A stretch of DNA of 64,000 bases, taken from Lysobacter sp. yr284. GTDB taxonomy: Bacteria > Pseudomonadota > Gammaproteobacteria > Xanthomonadales > Xanthomonadaceae. The DNA is taken from contig NZ_FNPT01000001.1 of the NCBI RefSeq assembly GCF_900107375.1, positions 434,001 to 498,000 on the forward strand. Direction: 5' to 3'. The notes beneath the pieces were generated by a model. That model made no database searches and was not told where the DNA came from. It saw only the letters and a program-made list of their open reading frames with translations. Both the position numbers and the translations under genes were made by a program. Positions within the stretch are counted from its first letter, which is position 1. Each line of letters begins with the position of its first letter. Below, in pieces: positions 23,415-31,800 of this stretch.

Positions 23415-24446
23415 TCAATCCTCGCCCAGATACAGGCGCAACGGCTCCGGCGCCAACGCGGCGAGAAAGTCCGCCGCATCGAAGGCATCGCCCGCGGCGC
23501 GCACGCCGGCGCCGCGGCAGCGGCCGTCGAGCACCCGCTCCATCGCTTCCACCAGCAGCGGCGCGGTCGCCGCGTAGATGTCGCGGCCGGACGCGCCGAG
23601 CGCGCGGATTTCGCCGCCGCGCCGCACCCGCGCCTCGATCGCGAACACCTGCGCCGAACGGCCGCTGGCATCGGCCGCGACCGGCGCCGGCGTGGCCGGG
23701 TCGCGCACATCGCGCAGCGAGCCCTGGTCGAGATAAGCGACCGCGTCGCGCGTGCGCAGATGCCGCGACAGCAAGGCGATCTCGCTCATCGGCACGGCCG
23801 CGACCGGCTGCGTCCCGAACGCCGCGCCGAAGGTCCAGTCGCGCGTCGGCGGCGGGCTCGGCGCCTCGATCAGGGCGCCGTTTTCGAGCACCAGGCGCTT
23901 GGCGGTATTGCGCTCGCCGGTGATGCGCGTGCCCGCCGTTGGATGCCAAGCGTCCAGCGCCACCGCGATCTCGACCGCATCGGCGCGGTCCCAGTCGCCC
24001 ATCGCCGCGGTCGCGAGCAGGTCGCCCAGGCCGCCATAGAACGCCATCGCCGGAACCACGGCGATGCCGGCCGCGCGCGCGGCCGCATCGAAGCGCTCGA
24101 ACGCCGCCAACACCGGTTGCTGTTCGGCCGCGGTGTCGAGGTAGGCGATGCGGGCGCGCAAGGCCGCTTCGATCAGCGGCGCGGCGGTGTCGGAAAACGG
24201 CCCGGCGCAGTTGAGCACCGCGGCGCAGCCGGCCAGGGCGGCGTCGAGCGAGGCCGGATCGTCCGCCCGCGCCGCGCACGTTTCGCTGTCGGGCCACGCG
24301 GCCGCCGCCTGCGCCAGCCGCGCAGGATCGCGCCCGCACAGGCGCGGCCGCCAGCCGCGCTCGCGCAGGCGCGCGACGACGAAGCGGCCGGTGTGGCCGT
24401 ATGCGCCGAATACGGCGATCGACAGCGAGGGGGCGATTGCGCTCAT
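23415..24446 (-). CDS. Saccharopine dehydrogenase-like NAD(P)-binding protein
   Basis: A 343-residue protein with an N-terminal Rossmann fold (AVFGAYGHTGRFV, the GxxGxxG pattern of the saccharopine dehydrogenase/trans-acting enoyl reductase superfamily) and conserved NCAGPFSDT and YLDTAAEQ segments. The C-terminal half is variable. Homologues are commonly annotated as saccharopine dehydrogenase family or membrane-associated enoyl reductase-like; the substrate cannot be predicted. It stands alone, convergent with the histidine kinase and divergent from the small gene at 24566. Confidence 0.85.
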   Translation of the reverse strand: MSAIAPSLSIAVFGAYGHTGRFVVARLRERGWRPRLCGRDPARLAQAAAAWPDSETCAARADDPASLDAALAGCAAVLNCAGPFSDTAAPLIEAALRARIAYLDTAAEQQPVLAAFERFDAAARAAGIAVVPAMAFYGGLGDLLATAAMGDWDRADAVEIAVALDAWHPTAGTRITGERNTAKRLVLENGALIEAPSPPPTRDWTFGAAFGTQPVAAVPMSEIALLSRHLRTRDAVAYLDQGSLRDVRDPATPAPVAADASGRSAQVFAIEARVRRGGEIRALGASGRDIYAATAPLLVEAMERVLDGRCRGAGVRAAGDAFDAADFLAALAPEPLRLYLGED

Positions 24447-24565
24447 GGCTTGCTCCGGGCGATGGGATGCGCGTATTGCACCCGCACCGGCACCGCAGCG
24501 CTGTCGAAATCTTTAGCGTCCGCGCTGCGCTATCCTGCGCCGACCCAACTCAGCCGAGCCCGCTC

Positions 24566-24889
24566 ATGGACGCCCCGCTTCCGCCGATTCCGCCGCGCCT
24601 GCGCGAAGCGTTCGCCGACCGGCCGCAACGGCTCGAACGCCTGCAGCGCGCATTGGCGGACGCATCGGATTTCGAAGCCGCCAGATCGCGTCTGCAAGAC
24701 CTGCTCAGCGCCTTCATCGCAGAGGCTCGCGACGCACTCGAAGCCGCGCAGGCGCAGGCCGATCCCGCCGCCATCGCGCGCGCCGAGCGCGATCTGCAAG
24801 GCCTGTTCGTGGCGCGCTCGGCGAACGGCGGGCTGGGCGATCTCGACGAACTGTGGCGGCACTTCCACGGCGAATCCGGCGCGCGCTGA
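24566..24889 (+). CDS. Small putative antitoxin/immunity protein, copy 1
   Basis: A 107-residue, mostly alpha-helical, acidic cytoplasmic protein without a signal peptide. It is clearly paralogous to the protein at 25252-25599: both open with a Pro-rich PLPP.PPRLR/PPLPQRLR segment, and share LS.F.A.ARDA..AA and end in GL.DLDELW..FH. No known domain is recognised. Its copy directly precedes and overlaps a zeta-toxin gene, so the natural guess is an antitoxin or immunity function. The 362-nt gap to the second copy lacks a gene. Confidence 0.7.
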   Translation: MDAPLPPIPPRLREAFADRPQRLERLQRALADASDFEAARSRLQDLLSAFIAEARDALEAAQAQADPAAIARAERDLQGLFVARSANGGLGDLDELWRHFHGESGAR

Positions 24890-25251
24890 CGCGCTCGCCC
24901 GCATCGCCCCGGCCACGGCCGCGTTGGCCGCGGACGCAGCACCGGCTTAGAAATTACGCCGAAACTCCGGCATTTCGGCCATGCGCCGCCCTGACGACGC
25001 ACTGCGCGCAGGCAAGCGCGGCCGACTGCAGCGGCAAGTTTCGAATTTGCGACGCACTGCCGCCGCAGGCCGCCATCGGCCTGTCCTGCGGCCTCGATCT
25101 TCGGCGTTAGTTCCTGCAACCGGCGCACGGACGGACCCTCGCGCCATGCGCGCAGCGCGCGATGCCGACGCAGGAACGCGTCGCGGCCCCCGCAGGCGGG
25201 CGTATTCGACACCGCGTCCGCCTCGTTCCACCCGAACCGAGGAACTTCGCC
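24890..25251. other. Gap between the two small paralogues
   Basis: I find no convincing gene, RNA or repeat here. A short stretch near 24948-24980 is less GC-rich than its surroundings and could hold a promoter for the second copy. An in-frame ATG at 25162 would extend the following gene, but the encoded residues are not shared with the first copy. Confidence 0.4.
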
Positions 25252-25599
25252 TTGCACACCTCATCGCCCCCGCTGCCGCAGCGCTTGCGCGATCTGCTGC
25301 ACGAGCACCCCGATCTGATCGACGCGCTGACCGGCTCGCTGCATAGGGCCGTCAGCCAGTCCTACGGCACACCGCCGTTCGAACGCGCCGCCGCGGCGCT
25401 GGAAGACGCGCTCAGCGGCTTCGTCGCCGACGCCCGCGACGCGCGCGACGCGGCCGAGGCCAGCGGCGACGCCGATGCGCTGCTGCGCGCCGACGAACGC
25501 CTGCGCCTGATGTTCGCCGCGCGTTCGCGCAACGACGGCCTGCGCGACCTGGACGAATTGTGGGACTACTTCCACGCCGGCCGGCAGGCGCGGTCATGA
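25252..25599 (+). CDS. Small putative antitoxin/immunity protein, copy 2
   Basis: A 115-residue protein, best started at TTG 25252. GAGG (25239-25242) is 9 nt upstream and the alignment with copy 1 begins here. It has the same helical, acidic character and C-terminal GLRDLDELWDYFH motif. Its stop overlaps the ATG of the zeta-toxin gene by 4 nt (ATGA at 25596-25599), the coupling expected for an antitoxin-toxin or immunity-effector pair. It is not recognisably related to the epsilon antitoxin of classical epsilon/zeta systems, so it may represent a different partner family. Confidence 0.72.
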   Translation: MHTSSPPLPQRLRDLLHEHPDLIDALTGSLHRAVSQSYGTPPFERAAAALEDALSGFVADARDARDAAEASGDADALLRADERLRLMFAARSRNDGLRDLDELWDYFHAGRQARS

Positions 25600-27179
25600 G
25601 CGCGGTCATGTTCGACAGCGAGCGCAACAAGAAGATCTATCAAGCCGAGATCCTGCCGAGCAAGCACCTGGAGGGGCTCAAGTCGCACGACGTCCCCACC
25701 GCCATCATCCTGGCCGGACAGCCGGGCGCGGGCAAAGGCGGCGTGGCGCGGCTCAGCCTCAACGATCTGGGCAAGGACGCCTTGATCATCGATCTGGACG
25801 AGTTGCGCGATCACTTTCCGGGCGTGAACAAACTGCGCCGCGATCACCCCTACACCTGGGCCGACGCCACCCACCGCGACGCCCAGGAATGGACCACGCA
25901 ACTGCGCAACGATGCGATCGCGGGCCGCAAGAACGTCATCATCGACGCGACCCTGGGCAACGGCAATCGCGCGGTCGAATTGATCGACAATCTGAAACAG
26001 AGCGGCTATCGGGTCGAGGTTCGCGCGGTCGCCGCGCACAAGCTGGAAAGCGAGCTGGGCGTGGACCAGCGCTTCAGCAGTTCGCTCGACAAGAACGGTT
26101 TCGGCCGCTACGTACCGCAGGATGTGCGCGACGCGGTCTATGCCAAATTGCCGGCCAACCTCGACCAAGTGCATGCCCAGGCCAAGGTGCCGGTCTGCGT
26201 TTACAGCCGCGACGCCGAGTTGGTCTACGACAGCCGGCACGGCGGGCGCACGCCCGGCGAAGCGCTGGCCGCGGCCCGCGAGGCGCGGCTGGCCGACCCG
26301 AGAATCGCCGAGGGCCAGCACAAGGGGTGGCACGACAGCGCCGCCTGGCATGGGGCGCTGCCGAAACAACTGCAAGAGCCCGCGCATCCCGCCCATTCCA
26401 GCGCCGCGGCGCTGCTGACGCAGCGCGCCGCGCTCAAGATCGAGGCGGGCGTGGCGAACAACGCCGACTTCGCCGCGGCGAACCTCGCGCGGCTGCACGC
26501 GCCGGCCCAGGCGCGACCCGAGCCGCTGCCGATGCCCGCGGCGGGCGCGCCCGCTCACTCGCCGCCGGCGGCGGCGAGTTCGACTCAGTCGCCACCGGCG
26601 GCCGGCGCGGCTCATTCGCCGCCCGCAGCGGCCAGTTCGACTCAACCGCCACCGACCGCGGCCGGGGCGGCCCACTCGCCGCCGGCCACGGCCAGTTCGA
26701 CCCCTTCGCCGCCGCCTGCCGCAGCCGCGAATACGCCCGCCCCCACCGCGCACACGCCGCCCGCCTCCGCTGCTGCGCATTCGTCGCCCGCAGCGGCCAG
26801 TTCCTCCGGCCCGCCGGCACCGCAAGCAGCCGGGCGGCCCGAACCGATCCTGCCGACGCATCCGCAGTACCCGGTCTACCAGGCGCTGCGCGGCCAGTTG
26901 CCCGATCGCATCGGCAACGACAAGGTGCTGGAGCTGGCGGTGCGGGCCTCTACCACCGGCGGCATCCGCGATCCGGGCGACATCGACAAGGTGATGGTGA
27001 GCAACGGCAACATCTTCGTCTCCGGTCGCACGCCAGGCCAACTGGCCACGGTCGGCGAAACCACACCCTCGCCCGCGCCGGACGTCCTGCTGCAGCAGTC
27101 GGCCGCCTTCCACGAAGGCCAACAGAACCCGCAAGCGCAGGGGCCATCCCAGCACCCGCCCACTGCCGCCAAGCTGTGA
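25596..27179 (+). CDS. Zeta-toxin protein with Pro-rich linker and XVIPCD-like C-terminus
   Basis: A 527-residue three-part protein. The N-terminal zeta-toxin kinase domain has a Walker A loop GQPGAGKGG (about residue 41), a catalytic-type IIDLDELRDHFPG and a substrate segment IIDATLGNGN. Zeta toxins phosphorylate UDP-GlcNAc and so starve cell-wall synthesis. Residues about 312-415 are a Pro/Ala/Ser-rich linker of imperfect AHSPPAAASS repeats. The C-terminal about 100 residues (from HPQYPVYQALRGQLP to LLQQSAAFHEGQQNP, with GIRDPGDIDKVMV) look like the XVIPCD signal that addresses Xanthomonadales effectors to the bacterial-killing type IV secretion system. I infer an antibacterial T4SS effector whose immunity is encoded upstream. 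Confidence 0.88.
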   Translation: MSAVMFDSERNKKIYQAEILPSKHLEGLKSHDVPTAIILAGQPGAGKGGVARLSLNDLGKDALIIDLDELRDHFPGVNKLRRDHPYTWADATHRDAQEWTTQLRNDAIAGRKNVIIDATLGNGNRAVELIDNLKQSGYRVEVRAVAAHKLESELGVDQRFSSSLDKNGFGRYVPQDVRDAVYAKLPANLDQVHAQAKVPVCVYSRDAELVYDSRHGGRTPGEALAAAREARLADPRIAEGQHKGWHDSAAWHGALPKQLQEPAHPAHSSAAALLTQRAALKIEAGVANNADFAAANLARLHAPAQARPEPLPMPAAGAPAHSPPAAASSTQSPPAAGAAHSPPAAASSTQPPPTAAGAAHSPPATASSTPSPPPAAAANTPAPTAHTPPASAAAHSSPAAASSSGPPAPQAAGRPEPILPTHPQYPVYQALRGQLPDRIGNDKVLELAVRASTTGGIRDPGDIDKVMVSNGNIFVSGRTPGQLATVGETTPSPAPDVLLQQSAAFHEGQQNPQAQGPSQHPPTAAKL

Positions 27180-27414
27180 ATGCATCGCCCTGCGCTGGCG
27201 CGTCCGCGCTGGCGCAGGGCGGCGGGAAGCGGCGGCGGACCGGCCGCCGGATTCCCCAGCCTTCACCCGCGCCGCGCTGTCGGACCGCGCGCATTGCCGG
27301 GTTCGCCCGGGTCTTGCGTTGATACCGGTAGGCGGCGCTGTGGCCGGCCCCCGCCTTCCCCAGGCAGTCCCGGACAGGGATCGATCGCCGGTGCCGATGC
27401 GAAGGACCGATACC

Positions 27415-28272
27415 ATGCACAGCAGACGCGAATTCCTCGCCAGCGCGCTCGCGCTGGGCCTTGCCGCTCTCGTCCCCGATCGCGCCGTACGCGCGCAGGA
27501 CGCCTCGTTCCGATCGCTGTTGCAGGCCGCCGAGCAGGATCTCGACGCCCTGGATGCGACCCGCGAAGTGCGCGAAGGCCTGCTCAGCCAACGCGCCAGC
27601 CGCGCCATCGCGCCGAACCTCAAACCCTCCGATCGCGCGGTGTCGGAAGACGCCATGCGGTTGATCGTGCTGTTCGAGGTCACCAGCCAAACCCGCTACG
27701 AGCAGAAATTCCAACGCCCGATCTGGCCGCACGGCGAATCGGGCATCACGGTCGGCGTCGGATACGACGCCGGCTACGTCGATCCGGCCTGGTTGCGCAG
27801 CGACTGGCGCGAGTATCTGTCGGAACGCGAACTGGCCTTGCTCGTCCCCGCCTGCGGCCTGACCGGGCAAAAGGCGCGCGACGCGCTGGCGAATTTTCAG
27901 GCGCTGTCGATTCCCTGGGCCAAGGCCAACGCCCAGTTCCGCGTGCGGGTGCTGCCGCGATACGTCGCGCAAACGCTCAAGTCCGTGCCCAAGGCGGCCG
28001 GGCTGTCCGACGATGCGCTGGGCGCGCTGGTCTCGCTGGTCTACAACCGCGGCGCGAGCTTCCGCAAAAACGGCGACCGCTACAAGGAAATGCGCGAGAT
28101 CCACCAACTGATCCAGGACGGCCGGCCCGAAGGCGTGCCCGAGCGGATCCGGGCGATGAAGCGCATCTGGGCCGGAAAACCGGAGCTGCGCGGACTGCTG
28201 ACCCGCCGCGACCTGGAAGCGAAACTGTTCGAACAAGGCCTGCGCGCGGGCGCGCCCGGGGCGACGTCGTGA
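27415..28272 (+). CDS. Tat-exported lysozyme-like protein
   Basis: A 285-residue protein with a twin-arginine signal (HSRREFLAS, hydrophobic core, VRA cleavage about residue 30). ATG 27415 is supported by AAGGA 8 nt upstream. The mature part resembles phage/pesticin-type lysozymes: a glutamate in LFEVTSQTRYE (E88) as possible catalytic acid, then GITVGVGYDAGYV, as in the Glu...GYG arrangement, and LVYNRGASFRKNG later. The annotation as a muramidase is moderate because overall similarity is weak by eye. Its stop overlaps the GTG start of the caspase-like gene (GTGA at 28269), so the two exported proteins are translationally coupled. Confidence 0.72.
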   Translation: MHSRREFLASALALGLAALVPDRAVRAQDASFRSLLQAAEQDLDALDATREVREGLLSQRASRAIAPNLKPSDRAVSEDAMRLIVLFEVTSQTRYEQKFQRPIWPHGESGITVGVGYDAGYVDPAWLRSDWREYLSERELALLVPACGLTGQKARDALANFQALSIPWAKANAQFRVRVLPRYVAQTLKSVPKAAGLSDDALGALVSLVYNRGASFRKNGDRYKEMREIHQLIQDGRPEGVPERIRAMKRIWAGKPELRGLLTRRDLEAKLFEQGLRAGAPGATS

Positions 28273-29714
28273 CCCCGCTGCGGCCGCTGTGGATCGCGCT
28301 CGCGTCGCTGGCTTGCCTGTGCGCGGCGCCCTGCGCCCTGGCCCAGGACGCGCAGCCGCGGCGGGTCGCCTTGCTGGTGGGGAACTGGGACTACAACGGC
28401 AACAGCCAGTTCGACGACGGCCCCAGCGAACCGTTCGCATCCGACTTGAGCAACCCCTGCCGCGACATCGAGCGGCTGCGCCCGGTGCTCGAATACAACC
28501 GTTTCCAGGTGCACGAATACTGCAACAACGACCGCAACAAATTCGAGGCGAGCGTGGATGCGTTCTCCCGCGCCACCGCCGACCTGCCCAAGGGATCGAT
28601 CGTCTTCGTCTACTACGCGGGCCACGGCATCCAGTACCTGGGGCAAGCGTTCGCGCTGCCGGTCCTGATCAAATTCGACCTGCAGACGCTGCAACAAAAA
28701 CACACCAAGGAACGGCTGAAATTCTTCAAGGACAACGCCAACAGCATCGCGCGCCTGCTGGATCGGCTCAATTCCGACGACGGCATCGCCCTGGTCGTGG
28801 CGCTCGACAACTGCCGCAATTCGCCGTTCGAGGAAAGCGCCGACGAGCGCGTCGACGACGAGGCGGTCTACAACAACGCAGTCTCCATCCGCACCCGCCC
28901 CAACACGCTCATCCAGTACGCCACGACCGCCGGCGACCGCGCCGGCGATCGCGATCCCGACGACTCCGGCAACAGCCCTTACGCGATGACGCTCAGCCGG
29001 GAGTTGGCCAAAGGCGGAGACATCGGCGACGTCATGTCGCGCGTGGACGTGGAGATCTACAAACGCTACGACAGCGGCAAACTCGACGCCTATACCGAGA
29101 GCAACGCAGGCCCGGCGTTCATCGCCCTGAAGCACGCGCCCGAGCGCGCGCTGGCGGCGTTCGTCCCGGCCGCGATCGACGCTGGCGTCGCAGCGGCCTC
29201 GCCTGCAGGCGGCGCGCCTCCTGCGGCGGCGGCGGCGGTCCGGCCGACGGCCGCAGCCGCGTCTGCGGCGCCGGCCATGGCCGAACCGCGCAGCGCCGGC
29301 GCAGCGCCGGTCCGGCGCAAGCAAATAGTGCGCAACGTCTACGACGGGACCAGCCTGGACATCATCTGGTGCGAAGGCCCCGGCGAAGAAGAGCGCTATC
29401 GCTTCGCCGCCTGGATCGCCGGCGACCTCGCCGCACGCGCGAAAGAACTGGGCGTCGGCCGCATCCAGGTCAAGCCGTTGGCGCAGGACAAGAACGAGAA
29501 CGGCCGCTACAACGTCTACCGCAATCTGATGCGTTACGACATCGAACATCCCGACGAGCGCAAGGTCCTGCGCCGCATCGCCGCAGCCTATCCGCAGGGC
29601 CACTTCCTGCCCCAACGCGGGATCGGCGTGGGCGGAAAACCGACGCCCAACTATGTATCGGCCTTCGTCTGCGAGCGTTCGGCGACGGCCGTTACCGGCG
29701 CGGGCGCTGGGTGA
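28269..29714 (+). CDS. Secreted caspase-family (C14) peptidase
   Basis: A 481-residue protein with a Sec signal peptide (ends CALAQ, about residue 26). The caspase-like peptidase domain spans about residues 30-290, with catalytic His119 in VYYAGHGIQ and Cys182 in ALDNCRNSPF. A Pro/Ala-rich linker (about 300-355) and a C-terminal domain of unknown function follow. GTG 28269 is chosen because it overlaps the lysozyme-like stop and sits right before the signal sequence. Bacterial caspase-like proteins cleave after basic residues and act in stress or conflict. Its export with a lysozyme-like enzyme suggests envelope or extracellular work. The real substrate is unknown. Confidence 0.85.
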   Translation: MTPLRPLWIALASLACLCAAPCALAQDAQPRRVALLVGNWDYNGNSQFDDGPSEPFASDLSNPCRDIERLRPVLEYNRFQVHEYCNNDRNKFEASVDAFSRATADLPKGSIVFVYYAGHGIQYLGQAFALPVLIKFDLQTLQQKHTKERLKFFKDNANSIARLLDRLNSDDGIALVVALDNCRNSPFEESADERVDDEAVYNNAVSIRTRPNTLIQYATTAGDRAGDRDPDDSGNSPYAMTLSRELAKGGDIGDVMSRVDVEIYKRYDSGKLDAYTESNAGPAFIALKHAPERALAAFVPAAIDAGVAAASPAGGAPPAAAAAVRPTAAAASAAPAMAEPRSAGAAPVRRKQIVRNVYDGTSLDIIWCEGPGEEERYRFAAWIAGDLAARAKELGVGRIQVKPLAQDKNENGRYNVYRNLMRYDIEHPDERKVLRRIAAAYPQGHFLPQRGIGVGGKPTPNYVSAFVCERSATAVTGAGAG

Positions 29715-29717
29715 AAG

Positions 29718-29808
29718 TGGCGGAGAGAGTGGGATTCGAACCCACGGAAGGTTTGACCCTTCGGCGGTTTTCAAGACCGCTGCCTTAAACCACTCGGCCA
29801 TCTCTCCG
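29718..29808 (-). tRNA. tRNA-Ser (anticodon UGA)
   Basis: On the minus strand the sequence folds as a class II tRNA with a long variable arm. The 7-bp acceptor stem starts GGAGAGA, the anticodon loop is CUUGAAA with UGA, the T arm contains GGTTCGAATCC, and the CCA end is encoded. It lies immediately downstream of the caspase gene on the opposite strand; seryl-tRNA synthetase is 2.6 kb away. Confidence 0.97.
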
Positions 29809-29897
29809 TAAAAAACCGCGAACCCGCTGAGTCCGCCGAGCCGCCCTGGAAACGAAGCGGCCATCGCGCCCGGCCTTGCGCCGGGCGCGGCATTGTC

Positions 29898-30920
29898 TCA
29901 CGCCTGGGCCGGGACGCCAGCGGCCTTGTCGGCCTTCTTGCCGGCCTTAGCGTCGCGCGCGGCGACGCTGTCCGGGCACGGTTGGCCGCCCTTGATGTCG
30001 CTGCACTGCAGGCGCGCGGATTCGACCAGCGACGGCGCTTTCTCGGCGAGGAAGTCGATGAACACCCGCACCGCCGGCAGCAGGCCGCGGCGCGAGGCGA
30101 ACACGGCGTGGAAGATGCCCTGCGGCAGGCGCCAGTTCGGCAGCACCACTTCCAGCTCGCCGCGGCGCACGGCTTCGGCGCAGACGGTCTCCGGCAACAG
30201 GGTGATGCCGACGCCCTGTTCGGCCAGCGCCATCAGCATCGGGAAGTCGAAGCCCATGACCCGCGGCTTGAGTTCGACCTTGCGCACTTCGCCGTCGGGG
30301 CCGTGCAGTTCCCAGCGCTGGCGCGCGTCGTCTTCGCTGATGCTCAGGGTGACGTGCTCGGACAGTTCGTCGGGATTGCTCGGCCGGCCCATGCGGTTGA
30401 GGTACTTGGGGCTGGCGACCAGCAGCTCCTGGATCTGGCCGAAGCTGCGCATCACTAGGCTGCCGTCGTCGTCGAGCTTGGAGCGCACGCGCAAGGCCAC
30501 GTCGACGCCTTCGTTGATGATGTCGACGCGGCGGTTGCTGACGTTGAGCTGCACCCGCACCTGCGGGTACTTGGCCAGGAATTCCGGCAGCAGCTTGGGA
30601 ATCTGCTGCTGGGCCAGGCCGACCGGAACGCTGACCCGGATCACGCCGCGCGGTTCGGCGCTGAGGCGGTCGACCACTTCGCGCGCGGCCTGGGCCTCGG
30701 CCAGCATCGACTGGGCGTGGCGATACACGCTGTTGCCGACTTCGGTGACGGCGAAGCGGCGGGTCGAGCGCTGCAGCAGGCGCACGCCCAGGTCGGTCTC
30801 CAGTTGGCTGATGCGCCGGCTCAGGCGCGACTTGGGAATGCCCAGCGCGCGCTCGGCGGCGGCGAAACCGGCGTGGTCCACGACCATCGCGAAGTAGTAC
30901 AGGTCATTCAAATCGTGCAT
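29898..30920 (-). CDS. LysR-family transcriptional regulator
   Basis: A 340-residue LysR protein. The winged helix is textbook (MHDLNDLYYFAMVVDHAGFAAAERALGIPKSRLSRRISQLE), followed by a periplasmic-binding-like domain. A C-terminal tail of about 35 residues (with two Cys, then Lys/Ala-rich) is longer than usual. It is divergent from an azoreductase gene 123 nt away, a common arrangement for regulators of quinone-reducing enzymes. A GTTC-N8-GAAC dyad in the gap is a possible binding site. Confidence 0.95.
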   Translation of the reverse strand: MHDLNDLYYFAMVVDHAGFAAAERALGIPKSRLSRRISQLETDLGVRLLQRSTRRFAVTEVGNSVYRHAQSMLAEAQAAREVVDRLSAEPRGVIRVSVPVGLAQQQIPKLLPEFLAKYPQVRVQLNVSNRRVDIINEGVDVALRVRSKLDDDGSLVMRSFGQIQELLVASPKYLNRMGRPSNPDELSEHVTLSISEDDARQRWELHGPDGEVRKVELKPRVMGFDFPMLMALAEQGVGITLLPETVCAEAVRRGELEVVLPNWRLPQGIFHAVFASRRGLLPAVRVFIDFLAEKAPSLVESARLQCSDIKGGQPCPDSVAARDAKAGKKADKAAGVPAQA

Positions 30921-30927
30921 GACGATA

Positions 30928-30943
30928 GTTCCAAGATTAGAAC
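30928..30943. promoter_or_regulatory. GTTC-N8-GAAC dyad, candidate LysR site
   Basis: Inverted repeat GTTC (30928-30931) and GAAC (30940-30943) just upstream of the LysR start, within an unusually AT-rich stretch of the divergent azoR promoter region. Its size and position suit a LysR activator site. Supported only by symmetry and location. Confidence 0.4.
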
Positions 30944-31043
30944 AGCGAGTGATATTGAACCAACTTTATCCCATGGCCGCAACGATCCAGACTTTGCTCC
31001 AACGCGGCAAGGCCCGCATAGAACGACCCGATGAGGTCCCGAC

Positions 31044-31622
31044 ATGAAGCTTCTGCACATCGATTCAAGCGCCATGGGCGCAAATTCCGTGACTCGCGAG
31101 CTGTCTGCGGCGGTCGCGGCGCGCTGGCAGGACGATCTGGCGGGCCTGGCTGTGGAATACCTCGACCTCGACGCCGATCCGATCCCCCATCTTACCGGCC
31201 GTTCCCTGGCGAAGGACGATCCGGCCGAAAACGACCGATCCGAGCGCATCCTGCAACAATTCCTGCAAGCCGACGTGATCGTGATCGGCGCGCCGATGTA
31301 CAACTTCGGCATCCCTTCGACGCTGAAAGCGTGGATCGACCGCATCGCGGTGGCCGGCAAAACCTTCCGCTACACCGCCGAAGGGCCGGAAGGCCTGGCC
31401 AAGGGCAAGAAGGCGATCGTGGTCAGCGGCCGCGGCGGCCTGCACAGCGGCCAGCCCAGCGATTTCCAGGAGACCTATCTGCGTCACGTCCTGGGCTTCA
31501 TCGGCGTGACCGATGTCGAGTTCGTGCGTGCCGAGGGTGTGTCCTACTCGCCCCAGCACCGTGCCGACGCGCTTGCCGCCGCGCACGCTTCGATTCCGCG
31601 GCCGCAGCGTCTGGCGGCCTGA
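31044..31622 (+). CDS. FMN-dependent NADH-azoreductase, second copy
   Basis: A 192-residue AzoR-family flavodoxin-fold reductase (MKLLHIDSSAMG, GAPMYNFGIPSTLKAWID, SGRGGLH) reducing quinones, azo and nitro compounds with FMN and NADH. It is paralogous to the copy at 15587-16189, but the divergence and different regulator (LysR, not HxlR) suggest a separate inducer. Transcription probably ends at a strong hairpin at 31699-31725. Start ATG 31044 matches the family. Confidence 0.94.
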   Translation: MKLLHIDSSAMGANSVTRELSAAVAARWQDDLAGLAVEYLDLDADPIPHLTGRSLAKDDPAENDRSERILQQFLQADVIVIGAPMYNFGIPSTLKAWIDRIAVAGKTFRYTAEGPEGLAKGKKAIVVSGRGGLHSGQPSDFQETYLRHVLGFIGVTDVEFVRAEGVSYSPQHRADALAAAHASIPRPQRLAA

Positions 31623-31698
31623 ACCCGGAGGTCGCCGGCGGCATGGCCGGCCGACTCCGCGCAGTCCTCCGGCGCTCCCTCCCCCGCGCCGGGATTGG

Positions 31699-31725
31699 CC
31701 GGGCCCCGACGGGCCCGGTTTTTTT
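31699..31725 (+). terminator. Rho-independent terminator after azoR copy 2
   Basis: An 8-bp perfect GC stem (CCGGGCCC at 31699-31706 and GGGCCCGG at 31711-31718) with a CGAC loop, followed by seven T residues and an A. This is a classical intrinsic terminator. Confidence 0.93.
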
Positions 31726-31800
31726 ATTGTGTCGCCTGCGGCGGGGGGCCGATGCCGAAGACTCGGCCTGCGGCGGCTTTGCCGGCCGCGATCGCGATGC

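Noticed and set aside
27180-28268. Upstream extension of the caspase-like protein
   Set aside because: It runs over the lysozyme-like gene in another frame; the signal peptide immediately after GTG 28269 marks the real start.
27415-28272. Lysozyme-like protein as a second T4SS effector
   Set aside because: It has a Tat signal and no XVIPCD-like C-terminus, so export by its own Tat pathway is the simpler reading.
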